From Bdellovibrionaceae bacterium UBA3535 (GTDB taxonomy: Bacteria; Bdellovibrionota; Bdellovibrionia; Bdellovibrionales; UBA840), in assembly GCA_002376845.1 (NCBI GenBank), contig DFOS01000015.1:1-64000 (forward strand): a stretch of DNA of 64,000 nucleotides, written 5' to 3'. Under the pieces are notes generated by a model. It saw only the letters and a program-made list of their open reading frames with translations. It was not told the origin of the DNA and ran no database searches. The position numbers were made by a program, and so were the translations under genes. Every line of letters starts with the position of its first letter. Position 1 is the first letter of the stretch. Shown one piece after another: positions 7,035 to 14,886 of this stretch.

Positions 7035-9348
7035 TCACCTTAAACCTATCTTTGAGCAATATTGTAACTTGAAATTTAATATGTTTCCCCTAAGCCCTAA
7101 AACCAAGCGCCCGTTAAGACGTGGATATAGGGATAATCTAATTGCAGAAATAGACGATCTAATTGACTGCATAAAAGATTTTCCCAGTTCTCCGCTAGGC
7201 ATGGTGCCCGCAGTTGGTGGTCTTGTTGTTGTTGATGTAGATAATCGGCATGATGGGCTTAAGCGGTGGAAGGATTTAATAAAAAAGCATGGCGAACCAT
7301 TAACATTAAAGCAGGTGACCCCTAGTGGAGGTGTTCATTATATTTTTCGTGCTGAAGAAGAAGTTTCGTATAAGGGTAAAATAATAAAAGGAATTGATGT
7401 TCAGCATAACAAATATATTAGAATTCAATCTCCTCACACTTCAGGTGACTTGTATGAATTCACAAACCTGATGGACTTTAATAATTATGACTCTATTCCC
7501 TCGCCACCCAAATGGCTTAAAGAACTGATTGAAAAACCTGAACGGAAAAAAACTGATCGTATTACTCCCATCCTTGAAAAAGCAGAACATGAACCTCTAA
7601 GTAAGGCCCTAGATAAACTAGCAAGGCAATTTCAAGATGTTGAACTTGATTATGATGAGTGGATTAGATGCGGGATGGCCATTAAATCTTGTATACCAAA
7701 TGGTGTAGGACTTAATCTATTCCTCAAACTATCAAATAATTTAAGCCTGGGTGAAGACGACTTTGATGCCGCCGAGTATAAGTGGAACGGTTTTTCCTCA
7801 AGAAAAGATAGCCAAATTTCTCTAAGAACACTCTTTTACATTGCAAGAAGGAAAGGGCTAGACCCTTCAATATCAGAAAATGAATATAAAAAAATTATAG
7901 ATAAAGCTGAATTTGATCTCGGTTGGGCTGAAGATGAAGGTCGCTTTGTAACCTTCTCAAAAGATTTTTTGGTACGCGATCTAAACAGCATGGGATACTG
8001 CTTTATCGAATCACACTCGATAGCACCATTTGCACAATTAAAAAATGAAAATGGAAAGCAAACTCCTTTTTTCTCTACTTTTAGCTTTACTAATTTTAAA
8101 GATAAAACTTCGCCCTATTTTTTAGGCATGATTAGTGGCTCTAAACAAAAATACCTACCTGCCGCCGCCATATGGAAAGCTCATAAAGACCGTCAAACCT
8201 ACAGTGAAGTTACATTTCAAGATATAGGGTCGGAACCACCAGGAACACTGAATCTATATCAAGGTTTGAATATCGAACGCAATCAAGGTGACTGTAATGA
8301 ATTATTGGATTTTGTTTTTAATTCACTGTGCAGCACCAAAAGCGACTCATATGAGTTTTTACTTAATTTTTTAGCACACATTATTCAGAAGCCATTTGAA
8401 AAAACACCCCTTGTACCTGTCTTTGTTGGCCCACAAGGGACGGGAAAGGGACTTCTAAATGAAATAATAATGTCTCAACTTCTCGGTGATTACTTTCTAA
8501 TCATTAGTTCAATCTCTCTACTTCAGAAAAACTTTAATAGTCATTTAAAGTGCCGATTCCTAACATTTATTGATGAGGGAGACTGGAGAGGTGATAAGCG
8601 CGATATGGACATACTCAAACACTTTACAGGTTCATCTCGAATGCTTTGCGAGGAAAAAGGTGGAGCTACTTATAACTTCCCCAACTACTCAAGATATATC
8701 ATTGCCTCGAATAATTCAGCCCCTGTTGGACTTGAGATTGGAGACAGAAGATTTTGCTTTATTGAGAATTCAGGCAAGTATGCAAATAACACTTCCTACT
8801 TTTCCAAGCTAATAGCTTCAATAGAAAAGAATAATTTAATCGCTAAATTTGCGAACTTTCTATTTGAAAGAGATATTTCAAAATTCAATCATAATCAGGC
8901 CCTTTCGAGTCATGGTGTTGCTCTAGATGCAAAGCTAAACTCCGTGGGACCCGTTGCACATTTTTGGCATGACCTATTTTTTGAACAACCAAGAGAGGTT
9001 TATTTGGAAGGTATAGGCATTCATTGTAATCAAACCCTTTTGGAATACCACTCTTTCGAACAAAAACATTTTAAAAACAAAGGCCAGGAGCCTTCTCGAA
9101 ACTTCTGGGACAAAACTAAGAAACTTATGCCCGTATTGCCCAAGCGTTCGGAATCCCGAATTTTTAATGATCGTTCGCGGGTACGAAAAATTTCAATCTC
9201 AGAACTACTTAGTTCGTTTTGTTCCACTTTAAAAATTGACAAGCCCGAGGCGTTTTCTCCATCAGAATATGCTATCAAGCGCGAATTTACGGCAATTGAC
9301 ACTGAAGACACCTCTAATTTTGATTCTGTAACTATGGAGGACTTCTAA
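7021..9348 (+). CDS. Primase-polymerase / SF3-like helicase replication protein
   Basis: 775 residues. The N-terminal ~170 residues are a bifunctional primase-polymerase (prim-pol) domain: VVVDVDNRH (catalytic Asp pair, ~68-76) and PSGGVHYIF (~101-109). Residues ~195-280 look like the PriCT_2 connector (WIRCGMAIKSC...WNGFSSRKDSQISLRTLFYIA). Residues ~460-620 are a D5/SF3-type helicase: Walker A GPQGTGKG (~470), Walker B LTFIDEGDW (~514), a sensor ASNN motif and an arginine pair DRRF. This is the usual replication protein of phage satellites and small prophages and would melt an origin and prime DNA synthesis. GAGGGAG precedes the start; the next gene follows 1 base after the stop. The origin was not located. 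Confidence 0.85.
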   Translation: MKFNNHLKPIFEQYCNLKFNMFPLSPKTKRPLRRGYRDNLIAEIDDLIDCIKDFPSSPLGMVPAVGGLVVVDVDNRHDGLKRWKDLIKKHGEPLTLKQVTPSGGVHYIFRAEEEVSYKGKIIKGIDVQHNKYIRIQSPHTSGDLYEFTNLMDFNNYDSIPSPPKWLKELIEKPERKKTDRITPILEKAEHEPLSKALDKLARQFQDVELDYDEWIRCGMAIKSCIPNGVGLNLFLKLSNNLSLGEDDFDAAEYKWNGFSSRKDSQISLRTLFYIARRKGLDPSISENEYKKIIDKAEFDLGWAEDEGRFVTFSKDFLVRDLNSMGYCFIESHSIAPFAQLKNENGKQTPFFSTFSFTNFKDKTSPYFLGMISGSKQKYLPAAAIWKAHKDRQTYSEVTFQDIGSEPPGTLNLYQGLNIERNQGDCNELLDFVFNSLCSTKSDSYEFLLNFLAHIIQKPFEKTPLVPVFVGPQGTGKGLLNEIIMSQLLGDYFLIISSISLLQKNFNSHLKCRFLTFIDEGDWRGDKRDMDILKHFTGSSRMLCEEKGGATYNFPNYSRYIIASNNSAPVGLEIGDRRFCFIENSGKYANNTSYFSKLIASIEKNNLIAKFANFLFERDISKFNHNQALSSHGVALDAKLNSVGPVAHFWHDLFFEQPREVYLEGIGIHCNQTLLEYHSFEQKHFKNKGQEPSRNFWDKTKKLMPVLPKRSESRIFNDRSRVRKISISELLSSFCSTLKIDKPEAFSPSEYAIKREFTAIDTEDTSNFDSVTMEDF

Positions 9349-9349
9349 T

Positions 9350-9694
9350 ATGGCACCGGATGACAATAACAAGTATTGTAAAAAGCCGGTGTCTGGGGTG
9401 ACAAAAAAATCTGCAACACCAAAAATACCCTTTAATAAATCGTCTTTTTCTATTAAACAAAGTCTCTCTTCTAGTGCAAACAACTCTGATCCTTGCTCTT
9501 TGACAATTGAATCAGAATTTTTAACCACTTTTGAAGCGGCTGAATATTTAAGAGTTTCAGTGGGCTCCTTGCGCAATATGACAAGTAATGGGCAAGTGCC
9601 ATTTCATAAACTTGGAAATAGAAACCGCTATCTAAAAGAGGATTTGCGGAAACTTCTTCTCTCTAATCGAAGAGGAGGTTTCCATGGGAATTAA
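9350..9694 (+). CDS. AlpA/excisionase-like HTH protein
   Basis: 114 residues. The first ~60 are Ser/Lys-rich and probably disordered. Residues ~62-110 form a MerR-like HTH_17 domain (FEAAEYLRVSVGSLRNMTSN, then VPFHKLGNRNRYLKEDLRK), as in AlpA and Xis proteins. It starts 1 base after the replication gene and overlaps the integrase start by 11 bases. The likely job is directionality factor for excision or activation of the integrase. Position directly before int supports this. Confidence 0.75.
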   Translation: MAPDDNNKYCKKPVSGVTKKSATPKIPFNKSSFSIKQSLSSSANNSDPCSLTIESEFLTTFEAAEYLRVSVGSLRNMTSNGQVPFHKLGNRNRYLKEDLRKLLLSNRRGGFHGN

Positions 9695-10784
9695 ACCCGA
9701 CAAAACTAAACCAGGCACATGGGTGGCCTGGTATTCAAAAAGACACCCTATTACTAGAGTTCCTACTCAATTGCGCAGAAAGGGCTTTAAAACAAAAACT
9801 GAAGCCCGCCGAGCCGAAGCTCAGCTCATCATAGATGTTGAAGACAAAATTCGAAAAACAATTTTACCAACATGGGAGAAGTTAGTTTTAGATTTTCGAT
9901 GTCACATGGTGAACAAGGGGCTAATGCTTAAAACTGCCGAAACTTATTTTCTATGCTTGCGAGCGCATACCTTTGATGAATGGTCAGAACGTTTAGTTGA
10001 TACTATTACAACTCAAGAGATTCGGGAGCTGATTCAAAGAAAGGTTGGCCACAAATCACCAAGTCATCAAAAGAATTTGCTTAAATTCATTCGTGGCGCT
10101 TTTAAGTTTGCCATAGAGTTGGGTCTAATAAATCGTAATCCAACACCTGAAATGAAATTTAGGGTGGGAGATAAGATTAAGAAAGTTTTGACTTTGGATC
10201 AGGTTAGGCTCTTTTTAAACAAAGCGCGCGAACTTGATGTTGAGTGGTATCCTCATTGGTGTTTCGCTGTTTACACTGGGATGCGCAATGGAGAACTCTA
10301 TGCCTTAACTTGGGATAAGGTTGACCTCAAGAATCGCCAAATTTTGGTAGACACATCATGGAATAATAAAGACGGATTCAAAGAGACTAAGTCTGGTGAC
10401 GATCGCATCATTGAAATAGCCCCTAATCTTATAACCGTTTTAAAAGAATTAAAGCTCGCATCTAACGAATCGAGTTTTGTTCTACCAAGAATTGACAAAT
10501 GGGATAAAGGTGAGCAAGCACGTGAACTAAGAATGTTTTTGATGGGAATGAGGTTGCCGACTATCCGCTTTCATGATCTTCGCGCCACTTGGGCAACCAT
10601 AATGTTGAGCATGGGTGTTGAGCCTATAAAAATTATGAAGTGTGGTGGCTGGAAGGACATAAAGACCATGCAGATTTATGTTCGAAAAGCTGGAGTAGAC
10701 ATCAAAGGGATAACCAACGGCTTAGACCTGCATAATCCCAACGCTAATAACGCAGAAGTTGTTTGGATTTCAACGAATAACTAG
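9684..10784 (+). CDS. int: Tyrosine recombinase/integrase
   Basis: 366 residues. Residues ~1-55 are an AP2-like arm-binding domain (WVAWYSKRHP...RRKGFKTKTEARRAEA); ~60-150 a SAM-like core-binding domain; ~165-345 the catalytic domain with Arg in TGMRNGELY (~197), Lys in TKSGDDRI (~235), HDLRATW (His and Arg, ~297), GGW and the Tyr nucleophile in MQIYVRKA (~331). All catalytic positions are present, so it should be active. AGGAGG lies 7-12 bases before ATG 9684. It lies at the right end of the element beside the presumed attachment site. Confidence 0.92.
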   Translation: MGIKPDKTKPGTWVAWYSKRHPITRVPTQLRRKGFKTKTEARRAEAQLIIDVEDKIRKTILPTWEKLVLDFRCHMVNKGLMLKTAETYFLCLRAHTFDEWSERLVDTITTQEIRELIQRKVGHKSPSHQKNLLKFIRGAFKFAIELGLINRNPTPEMKFRVGDKIKKVLTLDQVRLFLNKARELDVEWYPHWCFAVYTGMRNGELYALTWDKVDLKNRQILVDTSWNNKDGFKETKSGDDRIIEIAPNLITVLKELKLASNESSFVLPRIDKWDKGEQARELRMFLMGMRLPTIRFHDLRATWATIMLSMGVEPIKIMKCGGWKDIKTMQIYVRKAGVDIKGITNGLDLHNPNANNAEVVWISTNN

Positions 10785-10800
10785 ATACTTTTTCGAACCC

Positions 10801-10884
10801 GTAGTAATCCGTAGTAATCGTAAATTTGGAGATAGTAATATCAGGTATTTAGAGTTACTGTACTGTTTCCACCAAATTGGTACG
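10801..10884. repeat. Presumed attR: arm repeats plus CCACCA-type junction
   Basis: Tandem GTAGTAATCC and GTAGTAATCG (10,801-10,820) plus a degenerate GATAGTAATA copy are followed by TTTCCACCAAATTGGTACG at 10,866-10,884. CCACCA resembles the 3' end of a tRNA or tmRNA gene, a standard integrase target. The same order of arm repeats and TCCACCAAA, with nearly equal spacing (67 vs 69 bases), occurs at 14,040-14,125. The crossover itself is not proven. Confidence 0.5.
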
Positions 10885-10965
10885 ACGGAATTTTAGTGAA
10901 TTGAGGTATTTATCGCCGCAGTCATCAAAAAATCACATATTGGGGCACTCTACCTTTTCTTTGGA

Positions 10966-11832
10966 ATGGCCGTTTTTGGAAGTGCAACACCCGTTAGTAA
11001 GTTGATCGGAAACGAGCTACCAATTTTGACTGCCTCGTTCTTTAGGGTTGTTTTGGGCTCGCTATTCTTATTGCCTTTTGTGATCAAAGGTTTGTCTAAA
11101 GACATAAAGCAAATTGAGAAGAAAAACTGGATCTATATATCCTTAATCTCCATTTTTGGGATGGTGGGTTTTACATTCTTTCTTATTTGGGGCATGAAGT
11201 TTGTTACAGGTGTTGTGGGGAGCATAATAATGAGTATCACCCCTGCTTTAACGGGAATTGCCTCTTACCTTTTCTTAAGCTCACCTTTGGGTAAAAAGCG
11301 AGTAACAGCTTTAATTTTAGGTGTCGGTGGAGTTTTAGTCATCAATATGTTCGGAGACAAGTTTGGTTTTGAGCAAACCTTGCTTTCGTATTTGGGTGCT
11401 GGTTTAGTCTTCTTGGCAATTTGCTGTGAGGCTGCCTACACATTGATTGGCAAAAGGATGACAGACACTATTTCTCCTTTGCTTGTGACGTTTTTAGCCT
11501 CCACTCTGTCTATTCCCTTGTTTCTAATTTTAGCTCTATTTGACTTCAGCGACGTTGCTTGGAGCGAGATTAGCCTCCAAGCTTGGGCAAGTCTTGTTTG
11601 GTGGGGTGTTGGAACGTTGGGTATAGGCTCAGCACTTTGGTATTCAGGGTTATCGAAAGCCGAGGGATCTACGGCAGCTGGGTTTATGTCAATTATGCCT
11701 GTCTCTGCACTACTACTATCGTACTACTTGTTAGACGAAACATTTTACTCTGTTCACATCATTGGGATTGTACTCGTTTTGACATCTGTTGCTTTAATGA
11801 GTTGGGTTCATGCGACCGAGCATGAGCACTAG
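10966..11832 (+). CDS. EamA/DMT-family transporter, 5' end uncertain
   Basis: 288 residues from ATG 10,966, with about nine to ten helices in two EamA repeats; GSATPVSKLIG near the start is typical of drug/metabolite exporters. The reading frame stays open back to 10,900 and encodes KKSHIGALYLFFG, which is a normal first-helix sequence, but has no ATG, GTG or TTG there; only ATT/ATC codons are present. Starting at 10,966 cuts the first helix. The attachment-like junction lies only ~20 bases before the open frame, so the native start may have been displaced by integration. Substrate unknown; could be a pseudogene. Confidence 0.7.
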   Translation: MAVFGSATPVSKLIGNELPILTASFFRVVLGSLFLLPFVIKGLSKDIKQIEKKNWIYISLISIFGMVGFTFFLIWGMKFVTGVVGSIIMSITPALTGIASYLFLSSPLGKKRVTALILGVGGVLVINMFGDKFGFEQTLLSYLGAGLVFLAICCEAAYTLIGKRMTDTISPLLVTFLASTLSIPLFLILALFDFSDVAWSEISLQAWASLVWWGVGTLGIGSALWYSGLSKAEGSTAAGFMSIMPVSALLLSYYLLDETFYSVHIIGIVLVLTSVALMSWVHATEHEH

Positions 11833-11870
11833 AGTTCTATTTATTTCGTTCGCAACCTTGTCCATTTTAT

Positions 11871-13061
11871 TTAAAGATGATGACTTCTCGATGCCCCTGA
11901 CTTCAGCAATGAATACCTGGCTAATATTGGACCTAGAATTTCATAAATTATAGTGGAGCCCAGCACTATATTGATAATGATTTTTGCTTCTTCTTCAAAG
12001 CCTGGTTTGTGACTTAAAGATAAGGCTAAGCCGATGGCAACACCTGCTTGAGGTATTAATCCAAGCCCAACCCATTTAGCCGTCTCAGATTTAATGCCAC
12101 CGAGTTTGGCCCCTGCAAAGGCACCCATGTACTTTCCTAGAAATCTGGAAAAGACATAAATGAGAATGAGAATATAAGAGTCCTTAAAAAGAGTCGGACT
12201 AAAATGAAGTCCAGCAAAGACAAAGAAAACAATAAATACCAGCTCCTCAATATGTTTGATGGGTAGAATTAAATCTTCTCTATCTTGATTTGAAAAATAT
12301 TGAGTGGCCAAACCCAGTGCCATACAGGCAAGTATATGGGAAAAACCAAGTAGACTTGCAGCAGAAACGCAGAGAACCACGACTGATACAAAAATGGGAA
12401 ACCTTAGCTCTTCTTGTCTAAAAATACGGCTTAAACGCCCAGAGAGAATTCCAAGACCACCACCCAATGCCAAAGAACCAAAAATTTTGTAAAATTCTGT
12501 AAGAATAGAGGTTAAGCCCAATCCATTGCCATTAAGACCGGTTAAAACCTCAAACACCAATACCCCGATAGCATCATCAATAATGACTATTCCAAACAAA
12601 AGAGTTACTAAAGGGCCCTTCGCTCTAACTTCTTCGATGACAGCTACTGTAGAGGCTGGAGCCGTAGTTGCAGCCACAGCAGCTAAAGCAAGTACAAACT
12701 TCAGTGAGATTAGGTCCGATTCAGTGAATTGGGCATATATAAAAACAAAGAATCCAACAGTGAGCACAGCCAATAGGGATTCACCAAAAGAAGCCAGCAT
12801 TAAAGCCTTTTTATTGTCTCTTAGGTATCCTCGATCAATTTCAAGGCCAATAAGAAAAGCGATTATACCTAATGATAGATTGGTTATTAACGGGCTTAGG
12901 CTTTGAAACGGAAACTCGAAAAGACGTCCAAAAAGCTCTGGCGAAAACAAAACACCAAAAATAATATACACGCTCACTCTTGGTATGCCTATTCGGCTCA
13001 CAAAAGTCGCCACTCCGAAGGCGGCAATTATAATTAGGGATAATATCAGTAACTCGTTCAC
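11871..13061 (-). CDS. CPA2-family cation/proton antiporter
   Basis: 396 residues with 12 or so membrane helices and no cytoplasmic RCK/TrkA domain. Motifs match the Na+/H+ exchanger (KefB/GerN-like) fold: SLGIIAFLIGLEIDRG (residues ~64-79), IIDDAIGVLVFEVL with the paired Asp of the ion site (~160), and LIPQAGVAIGLALS near the C-terminus. It would exchange Na+ or K+ for protons at the inner membrane. It converges with the DMT gene, leaving 38 bases between them. No operon partner is apparent. Confidence 0.85.
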   Translation of the reverse strand: MNELLILSLIIIAAFGVATFVSRIGIPRVSVYIIFGVLFSPELFGRLFEFPFQSLSPLITNLSLGIIAFLIGLEIDRGYLRDNKKALMLASFGESLLAVLTVGFFVFIYAQFTESDLISLKFVLALAAVAATTAPASTVAVIEEVRAKGPLVTLLFGIVIIDDAIGVLVFEVLTGLNGNGLGLTSILTEFYKIFGSLALGGGLGILSGRLSRIFRQEELRFPIFVSVVVLCVSAASLLGFSHILACMALGLATQYFSNQDREDLILPIKHIEELVFIVFFVFAGLHFSPTLFKDSYILILIYVFSRFLGKYMGAFAGAKLGGIKSETAKWVGLGLIPQAGVAIGLALSLSHKPGFEEEAKIIINIVLGSTIIYEILGPILARYSLLKSGASRSHHL

Positions 13062-13444
13062 ACCTATTTATAATCAGATAGACTACCTAAAACAAGTTTA
13101 CTAATAGCTCTCTTTAATTCTTTTTATTTTCCTTTAATATATCCCTCTTCAAAAAACTATTGATAGAAAGTGATGACTTTATGATGACACTGCATGGGAA
13201 AGGCGTGTAATTTTAGAAGCTTCGGAGGTTTGGAGCCGCCTCCACCAACTATAAATTATTGAAAATACTAAAGAAAATAGAATTTTAAATTTATCTTTTG
13301 GTCTCAATTCAAAATAAATTGTGCTAGAGTACAAGCTAAATTAGCAATGTCGATTGTTGTTGTTATTAGTAGTTCACCCTGTAAAATGACTACAATACAT
13401 ATCTACTTGCATATATATCAAATATAATATATACTGATTAAAGT
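13062..13444. other. Intergenic region with CCTCCACCA attachment-like remnant
   Basis: 383 bases without a gene. GCCGCCTCCACCAA at 13,236-13,249 equals the last 13 bases expected of many tmRNA genes (GCCGCCTCCACCA), and GGAGG at ~13,224 can pair with its CCTCC. No full tRNA or tmRNA fold or GTTCRA T-loop is visible. The AT-rich sequence at 13,395-13,440 (TATATATCAAATATAATATATACTG) likely carries the promoter of the following toxin gene. Confidence 0.4.
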
Positions 13445-13726
13445 ATGCGGACTGTCTTAGAAACTAAAGATGTGCGAAAAAGCTTAAAGAAGGTTCCGCC
13501 TGAAATCAGGAAAAAATATAAAGCTTGGGTAGAGGTGGTTAAAAGTGGTGGCTCATCAAATCTTAAAAACTTTCCTGGATTTAAAGATAAGAAATTGCAA
13601 GGGAGCCTTCGTGAGTGTCGAGCTTCTAGGTTAAACATCCAGTACAGGGTTATTTATAAAGAAGATAAGACGGTTAAAGAAATTATTGTATTAAAAGTGA
13701 CCCCACATAAATATGAGGAGGTATGA
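13445..13726 (+). CDS. RelE/ParE-superfamily toxin
   Basis: 93 residues, cytoplasmic, basic. The pattern matches the RelE fold: a helical N-terminus (DVRKSLKKVPPEIRKKYKAW), a glycine-rich turn, then the strand block (SLRECRASRLNIQYRVIYKEDKT..IIVLKVTPHKY), with Arg and Tyr residues where ribosome-dependent mRNA interferases act. The antitoxin gene begins 1 base after the stop. Toxin-first order is like HigBA/MqsRA. A ribosome-binding site for ATG 13,445 is weak (ATTAAAGT). Confidence 0.78.
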   Translation: MRTVLETKDVRKSLKKVPPEIRKKYKAWVEVVKSGGSSNLKNFPGFKDKKLQGSLRECRASRLNIQYRVIYKEDKTVKEIIVLKVTPHKYEEV

Positions 13727-13727
13727 A

Positions 13728-13991
13728 ATGAAAATTAAAAGAGAAGATTTAGTGCCTGCCGGAGGTTCTATTTTAATGTCCCCAGGGGAGATGGTAAGAG
13801 CCTTAAGAGAACTAAAGGGCTGGTCACAGTTAGATTTAGCTGATGCTTCAGGAATTTCGCAAACCAATATCAGCGCAATTGAAAACGGTAGAGTACAAGT
13901 GGGTAAAGAGAGAAGTATTGCTTTAGCAGAAGCTTTAAATGTACACCCAGGTTCCATTATGTTTGCCGATTATGAAGAAGGTGTTGCTTAG
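13728..13991 (+). CDS. XRE-family antitoxin
   Basis: About 87 residues from ATG 13,728. This start is chosen because GAGGAGGT at 13,715-13,722 lies 5 bases before it, while the in-frame ATG at 13,713 would overlap that site. Residues ~20-75 form an HTH_3 domain (PGEMVRALRELKGWSQLDLA, then ISQTNISAIENGRVQVGKE). It should bind and silence the toxin and repress the operon. A decayed relative lies at 25,549-25,692. The pair sits between two CCTCCACCAA junctions, which suggests it arrived as a cassette. Confidence 0.78.
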   Translation: MKIKREDLVPAGGSILMSPGEMVRALRELKGWSQLDLADASGISQTNISAIENGRVQVGKERSIALAEALNVHPGSIMFADYEEGVA

Positions 13992-14039
13992 CTGTGAATA
14001 AGGATTTAGCTATAATTAAAACTATTTATCCCTATTAGT

Positions 14040-14125
14040 GTAGTAATTTGTAGTTATTGCGCAGTTTGAGGTAGTGATTTCAATACGTTAAGTGTTAAAT
14101 TAGCTGCCTCCACCAAACGCGGTAC
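14040..14125. repeat. Second attachment-like junction
   Basis: GTAGTAATTT (14,040-14,049), GTAGTTATTG (14,050-14,059) and GTAGTGATTT (14,071-14,080) precede GCCTCCACCAAACGCGGTAC at 14,106-14,125. Order and spacing mirror the right end of the satellite at 10,801-10,884, including a shared GGTAC a few bases after CCACCAA. It is probably the end of a decayed or second related element. The match is by eye. Confidence 0.45.
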
Positions 14126-14136
14126 ATTGGGATTTG

Positions 14137-14397
14137 CTATGCAGCTCCCTGCCGTGCTTCCCAAAGATCATATTCAGCCTGCATTCGCACCCACATTTCA
14201 GCAGAAGTCTTGAGCACCTTCTCAAGCACAAGTGCAAAGGCGGGAGATATCCCTCTTTTGCCATTCACGATCTCATTAATCTTTCGAGGCGAGCACTCAC
14301 AGAGTTTGGCGAGATCCGTCTGATTGAGTCCCATTTCGTTCATGTAGACTTCTTCTAAGACTTGTCCTGGATGCATAGGTTTTGGATTTTTAATCAT
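14137..14397 (-). CDS. higA: HigA-type antitoxin
   Basis: 86 residues, VapI/HigA family: the start MIKNPKPMHPGQVLEEVYMN, the HTH core LNQTDLAKLCECSPRKINEI followed by VNGKRGISPAFALVLEKVL, and the ending AEMWVRMQAEYDLWEA are all standard for HigA. It lies 2 bases downstream of the toxin gene on the same strand. It neutralises HigB and represses the operon. The usual HPGE is HPGQ here. Confidence 0.9.
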   Translation of the reverse strand: MIKNPKPMHPGQVLEEVYMNEMGLNQTDLAKLCECSPRKINEIVNGKRGISPAFALVLEKVLKTSAEMWVRMQAEYDLWEARQGAA

Positions 14398-14399
14398 AA

Positions 14400-14696
14400 T
14401 TAACCTCTGTGATAATTTTCAATCTTAACCTCGGAAAATTCACCATTCTTAAACTTGAAGGTGATGCACCAAGGTAGTTTAATCGTTACGCTCCAATAGT
14501 CTTTTCGACCTCCCTGTAATTTATGGAGTCGAATATTGGGAGGCTGTCCTTGAATTTTTAAGTCATCCAAGGTTTGTGTGTTGTGCATAATTGTCAGCAA
14601 GGCTTTGGCCCGCAACCAAAACTCCTTGGGCAAGGACTTCGATCTATTCGTCTCCCAGATATCTCTCGCAACCTTATTACCCAAGCTGATAATCAC
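14400..14696 (-). CDS. higB: HigB-type toxin (RelE superfamily)
   Basis: 98 residues from GTG 14,696 (GAGG 6 bases upstream). Features of the plasmid maintenance toxin HigB/GraT: an early helix, LHKLQGGRKDYWSVTIKLPW, then CITFKFKNGEFSEVKIENYH with the family's ending YH. It is a ribosome-dependent mRNA interferase. It precedes its antitoxin as usual for this family. An ATTAC-N15-GTAAT dyad at 14,712-14,736 could be the operator. Confidence 0.9.
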   Translation of the reverse strand: MIISLGNKVARDIWETNRSKSLPKEFWLRAKALLTIMHNTQTLDDLKIQGQPPNIRLHKLQGGRKDYWSVTIKLPWCITFKFKNGEFSEVKIENYHRG

Positions 14697-14886
14697 GCCG
14701 TACCTCTAATTATTACTCTATACCACATAATGTAATAAATCAACCTGATTTTATATCCTTCCTTAAATTACTATTTGGTTCTATAAGGAATTACCTGTAA
14801 TTAAATCTGGCGATGATTTGTATTGTTTTTGGAATAACAAGTATCCCAAATATGGGCTTTAGGCCTCCCATTTTGAAGCTCAGCTT
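14697..14886. promoter_or_regulatory. higBA promoter: Promoter region of higBA with a possible operator
   Basis: The spacer holds the dyad ATTAC/GTAAT at 14,712-14,736 and, on the minus strand, a TTGATT...TATAGA promoter-like arrangement. The remaining ~120 bases toward the next gene are AT-rich with no feature seen. Confidence 0.35.

Larger units (their letters stand above)
161..10884 (+). mobile_element. Putative phage-satellite (PICI-like) integrated element
   Basis: The span carries, left to right, a histidine-rich metal operon, an HNH protein, a Nu1-like small terminase and RHH protein on the minus strand, a phage-type repressor, a nuclease lipoprotein, two unknown genes, a primase-polymerase/helicase, an AlpA-like HTH and a tyrosine integrase. 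No capsid, portal, tail, lysis or large-terminase gene is present. Size (~10.7 kb) and gene set match phage-inducible chromosomal islands. Ends are inferred from GTAGTAATCG motifs at 161-200 and 10,801-10,820 and a CCACCA attachment-like sequence at 10,866-10,884. The left crossover is not certain; 95-107 (GTTTCCGCAAATC) partly resembles the right junction. An alternative is a plain integrative island with a phage-derived regulator. Confidence 0.6.

Noticed and set aside
13062..13260. Possible tmRNA or tRNA gene ending at CCTCCACCA
   Set aside because: Only the last ~13 bases fit; there is no T-loop GTTCRA, acceptor partner or full fold upstream.
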